Origin: Deltaproteobacteria bacterium
GTDB lineage: Bacteria > Desulfobacterota > GWC2-55-46
Direction: 5' to 3'
Length of the DNA stretch: 7,007 bases
NCBI GenBank assembly: GCA_016218095.1
Contig: JACREV010000093.1
Coordinates: 1-7,007 of the forward strand
Below the pieces are notes generated by a model. The model saw only the letters and a program-made list of their open reading frames with translations. It was not told the origin of the DNA and did no database searches. The translations under genes and the position numbers were made by a program. Positions within the stretch are counted from its first letter, which is position 1; the number at the start of each line of letters is the position of its first letter. This document shows, piece by piece, positions 5,476 to 7,007 of this stretch.

Positions 5476-5506
5476 TTTCACTTCAAGTGTTTATCCTGCA
5501 GTGCAT

Positions 5507-5521
5507 TAGTCCCCGGGACTA
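5507..5521. promoter_or_regulatory. Perfect 15-bp palindrome, possible operator
   Basis: TAGTCCC-C-GGGACTA has perfect 7-bp arms around one base. It is 49 bp upstream of the predicted -35 (5570) of the receiver/sensor operon, where an activator could bind. Two smaller inverted repeats flank it: CACTT-C-AAGTG (5479-5489) and TTTGG-ACAAC-CCAAA (5538-5552). The binding protein is unknown; the NarL-type regulator just upstream is one candidate. Confidence 0.4.
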
Positions 5522-5569
5522 TCCTTAAAATCAACCCTTTGGACAACCCAAATTAGACCATAGTGGCCA

Positions 5570-5599
5570 TTGAGCAAACGCGGCACACTCCGATATTAT
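5570..5599 (+). promoter_or_regulatory. Candidate promoter of the receiver/sensor operon
   Basis: TTGAGC (5570-5575), an 18-bp spacer and TATTAT (5594-5599; 5 of 6) predict a start at about 5606 and a leader of ~63 nt before ATG 5669. The 290-nt gap after the upstream regulator gene makes a separate promoter plausible. Confidence 0.45.
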
Positions 5600-5668
5600 T
5601 TCTATACGGGAAAGGGGTACCTGGTGCAGAGGACTCTTAAAAACTTTTCTTTTGCGGATAAATTCGTG

Positions 5669-6040
5669 ATGGACAAGACGATAATGGTAGTCGATGGGAA
5701 CCACGGGATAAGGTCGATGATATCCCACATGCTCTTACTCGAACACTACGGGGTCGTCTCCGCCGGGTCCGCCGTTGAGGCGCTCGAGATGATAGAGGCG
5801 GGGATGAGGCCCGACCTTATAATAGCGGAGTTCGACATGGAGCGCGGCCTCGACGGCGCGGAATTCGCCAGAAGGATAAGGTCCAACCCGGCGACGTTCG
5901 ACATGCCGTTCATCATCATGGCCTCTGAATACAGGCTGAACAGGGAGCAAGAGTGGAAAAACGCCGGCGCGACCGGCTGTATAGTGAAGCCTTTCACGGT
6001 GAACGAGCTTCTTGATTCGGTAAGGCGCGCAACAATATAA
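5669..6040 (+). CDS. Stand-alone receiver-domain protein with degenerate phosphorylation site
   Basis: A 123-residue CheY-like single domain from ATG 5669, with a weak GGA ribosome site 10 nt upstream. Longer frames back to TTG 5570 would add residues unlike any receiver and overlap the predicted promoter. The fold pattern is clear: IMVVDG at strand 1, PDLIIAEFDM at strand 3, FIIMAS at strand 4 and CIVKPF at strand 5. Key positions are altered: the second acidic residue of the usual DD pair is G10 (D9 kept), the phospho-accepting Asp is replaced by E54, and the conserved Thr/Ser aligns with A85, though S86 is adjacent. K107 and P108 are kept. It is therefore likely a pseudo-receiver that cannot be phosphorylated in the usual way; Glu may mimic the active state. 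There is no output domain, so it should act by protein contact. The sensor gene starts 12 nt after its stop, so the two are probably co-transcribed. Confidence 0.9.
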   Translation: MDKTIMVVDGNHGIRSMISHMLLLEHYGVVSAGSAVEALEMIEAGMRPDLIIAEFDMERGLDGAEFARRIRSNPATFDMPFIIMASEYRLNREQEWKNAGATGCIVKPFTVNELLDSVRRATI

Positions 6041-6052
6041 CGGGGGACGAGG

Positions 6053-7007
6053 ATGAACTTGCATTCGCTCAAGACAAGGTTCATAGGAAGCTATCTCTTT
6101 CTTCTCCTGCTCCTTATCATACAGATACCGGTGACATACTACCTCGTCGGCGGCATGTCCAGGAGGTACGCCCAAGTCGACGAGGCGGGTTCTTTGAGGA
6201 AGCGGACCGTAGAGATGGCCGAGATACTCAACAGGCACATAATAACCGGGAACGAGGAGCTCGAAAAGGACTTCCAGGCCAAGAAGAGGGAGTTCGGCGA
6301 GGTGATCGACGGCCTCAGGACCGGCTCAAGGGGTGTCGAGCCGCTCAAAAGCCGGGATATGCTCGACAAGCTCTCCACGATAGAGAATGAATGGGCATCG
6401 ATGCGCGCCTCCCTTGACAAGGCGATGGAGTACGGCGACGCGCTCCGCGTTGCCAAGGGCGGCATAGAGGAGACGACCTTCCCGCTTGTCGTCAGTATAC
6501 ACGCGATGAGTAAAACGCTCGGCAACAGGCTCTCGGACACGGCGACTGACGCGAAGGTGAATACCATAAAGCTTTCCTACCTCTTCGAGCGCTATATCAT
6601 CTCGTACGACGACAAGGACGAGGTCGCTTCCCTCCTCAAGGATACCATCGCCGGTTTCGACGGTGACGTCGAGGCGCTTAAAAACGCCGCAGGCGGCGCG
6701 GCGTTATCGAAGATGTGGGACGGGAGGAAGGAGCGGCTCTCCGCCGGGATGAAGGCGAACGAGGCTTATCACAAGGAGATGCACGGGCTTGTCTACATCC
6801 ACACCCCGAGGATAGTGGCGGCCGGAAACGAGCTGACGAGCGCGATAGCGGCGGAGGCGCGCGGCGCGGCGATGAGGGGGCTTGCGACCCTTACGGCCTC
6901 CGCGCTCATCTGCGCCGCCTTCACGGTCTTCTTTATATGGGTGGCCAACGACCACCTGATAAAGCCGATAATCAGGGTAAAAGAGACCGTCGAGGAGATA
7001 GCGAACG
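6053..7007 (+). CDS. Two-TM membrane sensor (histidine kinase or chemoreceptor), N-terminal part
   Basis: The frame opens at ATG 6053, preceded by GGGGGA (6042-6047), and stays open for 318 codons to the window edge, so the C-terminus is missing. Visible parts: TM1 (~10-33), a long helical periplasmic region (~34-274), TM2 (~275-298), and the start of a HAMP-like linker (IKPIIRVKETVEEIAN, ~303-318). The segment EAGSLRKRTVEMAEILNRHI (~44-63) resembles the PilJ-type/four-helix-bundle sensor region of chemoreceptors and kinases, by general similarity only. Because the output domain is outside the window, it could be a histidine kinase, a methyl-accepting chemotaxis protein or a cyclic-di-GMP enzyme. 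A kinase is likeliest, since it follows a receiver gene with a 12-nt gap. The ligand is unknown. Confidence 0.85.
   Translation, partial: MNLHSLKTRFIGSYLFLLLLLIIQIPVTYYLVGGMSRRYAQVDEAGSLRKRTVEMAEILNRHIITGNEELEKDFQAKKREFGEVIDGLRTGSRGVEPLKSRDMLDKLSTIENEWASMRASLDKAMEYGDALRVAKGGIEETTFPLVVSIHAMSKTLGNRLSDTATDAKVNTIKLSYLFERYIISYDDKDEVASLLKDTIAGFDGDVEALKNAAGGAALSKMWDGRKERLSAGMKANEAYHKEMHGLVYIHTPRIVAAGNELTSAIAAEARGAAMRGLATLTASALICAAFTVFFIWVANDHLIKPIIRVKETVEEIAN

Noticed and set aside
5570..5668. N-terminal extension of the lone receiver from TTG 5570
   Set aside because: The 33 extra residues do not resemble a domain and coincide with a good -35/-10 pair; ATG 5669 starts exactly at receiver strand 1.
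1..7007. CRISPR array, tRNA/rRNA, insertion sequence, att site or defence system
   Set aside because: No regularly spaced repeats, cloverleaf, transposase, integrase or nuclease-type motifs were seen on either strand.

Overview
This window looks like a piece of a GC-rich, Gram-negative-type bacterial chromosome. Isoleucine is mostly ATA and arginine often AGG despite the high GC content. That mix, together with the style of the kinase and coiled-coil genes, suggests Thermodesulfobacteriota (former Deltaproteobacteria), Nitrospirota or a related uncultured lineage. This placement is inference from codon use and protein style, not from a marker gene. All genes share the same codon bias, so no block looks recently acquired, and there is no transposase, CRISPR array, tRNA or rRNA.

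Layout: (1) 1-890, the 3' part of a PAS-type sensor histidine kinase, cut by the left edge. (2) 891-1056, a gap with four consecutive hairpins, two of them terminator-like. (3) 1057-2157, a conserved hypothetical protein with one C-terminal membrane anchor. (4) 2158-2319, a convergent gap with further hairpins. (5) 2320-2610, minus strand, a small all-helical coiled-coil protein resembling sll1863-type stress proteins. (6) 2611-2712, a divergent AT-rich promoter region. (7) 2713-4623, ftsH, the membrane AAA+ zinc protease. (8) 4719-5378, a NarL/FixJ-type response regulator behind a good sigma70-type promoter. (9) 5379-5668, a gap rich in palindromes with a promoter near its end. (10) 5669-6040, a lone receiver domain whose active site is degenerate. 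(11) 6053-7007, the N-terminal part of a two-TM sensor, cut by the right edge and apparently in one operon with the lone receiver.

How they fit together: the window mixes signal transduction (a kinase end, a DNA-binding regulator, a pseudo-receiver and a membrane sensor) with membrane protein quality control (FtsH, divergent from a possible stress protein). The most unusual items are the pseudo-receiver with Glu in place of the phospho-accepting Asp, the hairpin-dense intergenic regions that share sequence motifs, and an apparently leaderless ftsH transcript. I see no clear multi-gene system of an entirely new type.
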